Part shown: piece by piece, positions 63,354 to 64,000 of the stretch | How the letters are laid out: every line of letters starts with the position of its first letter | Numbering within the stretch: the stretch's first letter is position 1 | DNA from: Actinomycetota bacterium | Lineage (GTDB): Bacteria; Actinomycetota; Thermoleophilia; Gaiellales; F1-60-MAGs149 | Direction of reading: 5' to 3' | NCBI GenBank assembly: GCA_009885805.1 | Contig: VFJZ01000012.1 | Coordinates: forward strand, 1 to 64,000 | DNA: 64,000 nt | The notes under the pieces: model-generated | Seen by the model: the letters and a program-made list of their open reading frames with translations, nothing else | Told to the model about the DNA's origin: nothing | Databases searched by the model: none | Position numbers and translations under genes: made by a program

Positions 63354-64000
63354 ACTGGACGGGAGGGTGACGCTCGTCACCGGTGGCTCGCGCGGGATCG
63401 GCCGTTCGATCTCGCTCGACCTTGCCAGGGCAGGCGCCCGTGTCGCGGTGAACTACGCCGCGCGCCGCGACGCCGCCGACGCCGTGGTCGCGGAGATTCG
63501 TGCCGCCGGGGGCGACGCTGTCGCGCTGGCGGGAGATGTCTCCGACCCCGATCAGGCCGCCGGGCTCGTCGAGGCGACGGAGCGCGAGTTCGGCGATGAC
63601 CTCTGGAACGTCGTCTGCAACGCCGGCATCACCCGTGACAACCTGATGTCGCGCATCTCCGATGACGACTGGCGAGCGGTGATCGATACGAATCTTGGCG
63701 GCACGTTTCACGTCTGCAAGGCGGCGAGTCGACGGCTGCTGCGCAAGCGGCGCGGCGTGATCGTGACGATGTCCAGCGTCGTCGGTGTCCACGGCAACGC
63801 CGGGCAGACGAACTACGCGGCGTCGAAGGGCGGCGTCATCGCGCTCACCAAGGCGCTCGCGAAGGAGGTCGGTTCCCGCGGCATCCGCGTCAACTGCATC
63901 GCGCCCGGCTACATCGCGACGGAGCTCACCGACGTGCTCGGCGACGCGCCGCGCGCTGCGATTCTCGGGCAGACCCCGCTCGGTCGGCTCGGCGCGCCCG
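63346..64000 (+). CDS. fabG: 3-oxoacyl-ACP reductase FabG (3' end cut by window edge)
   Basis: An SDR-family NADPH reductase of the fatty-acid cycle, with 218 codons visible. The cofactor motif is LVTGGSRGIGRSISLDLA, NAG appears in VCNAGITRDNLMSRI, and the catalytic Ser-Tyr-Lys in MSSVVGVHGNAGQTNYAASKG. The motif VNCIAPGYIATELTDVL is standard. It overlaps fabD by 8 bp; an acpP gene would be expected just beyond the edge. Confidence 0.95.
   Translation, partial: MRELDGRVTLVTGGSRGIGRSISLDLARAGARVAVNYAARRDAADAVVAEIRAAGGDAVALAGDVSDPDQAAGLVEATEREFGDDLWNVVCNAGITRDNLMSRISDDDWRAVIDTNLGGTFHVCKAASRRLLRKRRGVIVTMSSVVGVHGNAGQTNYAASKGGVIALTKALAKEVGSRGIRVNCIAPGYIATELTDVLGDAPRAAILGQTPLGRLGAP

Overview
This 64 kb window is GC-rich (about 70% by eye), with densely packed genes, many GTG/TTG starts and frequent 1-8 bp stop/start overlaps. 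It carries a chromosomal replication-origin neighbourhood in bacterial order: rsmG-parA-parB, then jag-yidC-yidD-rnpA-rpmH on the opposite strand, then dnaA-dnaN-recF-dciA-gyrB-gyrA. The class-E-like sortase, DciA, the ECF sigma/anti-sigma fusion, the MprAB/PepD-like regulator-kinase-HtrA operon and overall protein style suggest a deep-branching Actinomycetota, perhaps Thermoleophilia. This is an inference from protein families; there is no rRNA gene here to settle it.

Left arm (1-15.9 kb): a truncated ArsR repressor behind an Rrf2 regulator, ychF, a large pyruvate dehydrogenase E1/transketolase-like enzyme, an AEC permease, a DsbA-like protein, a three-gene nucleotide-sugar module (6-dehydrogenase, Gfo/Idh oxidoreductase, hexapeptide acyltransferase), a Nudix hydrolase, an ECF sigma factor fused to an anti-sigma-like tail, a choline-kinase-like/HAD pair, CcdA-TlpA, and OtsA coupled to a BKACE-family enzyme.

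Envelope and signalling block (16-30 kb): response regulator, a possible 50-residue His-rich small protein inside a 156-bp palindrome, histidine kinase and HtrA protease form one operon. It is followed by a degenerate M28-like membrane protein, a sortase, MoeA, a secreted-tail pseudokinase, a class A PBP, MscS, a BtuF-like lipoprotein, a HAD hydrolase, a CPBP protease and chorismate mutase.

Metabolic operon (30-35.7 kb): acyl-CoA dehydrogenase, SDR, GntR, KAS and a divergent HisD-like enzyme, after which comes tRNA-Ile(GAU).

Origin region (35.7-50.6 kb): a single-motif LAGLIDADG protein is translationally coupled to rsmG. The candidate origin, with degenerate DnaA boxes and an AT-rich patch, lies in the 320-bp rpmH-dnaA spacer rather than between dnaA and dnaN.

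Right arm (50.6-64 kb): a LamG-like secreted protein, MerR, SPFH/NfeD, a secreted PGRP amidase, a compact operon (biotin ligase, BioD-like, CbbX-type AAA+, J-like mini-protein, M16 protease), and a fatty-acid synthesis operon fabZ-fabH-fabD-fabG that runs off the right edge.

The most unusual structures are two non-coding-looking elements. One is a 117-bp element with terminal inverted repeats, present twice (15.9 and 35.7 kb) in opposite orientations. The other is the 156-bp palindrome between the response regulator and kinase genes, which also holds an open frame that fits exactly between its neighbours. No CRISPR array, rRNA operon or transposase gene was seen.
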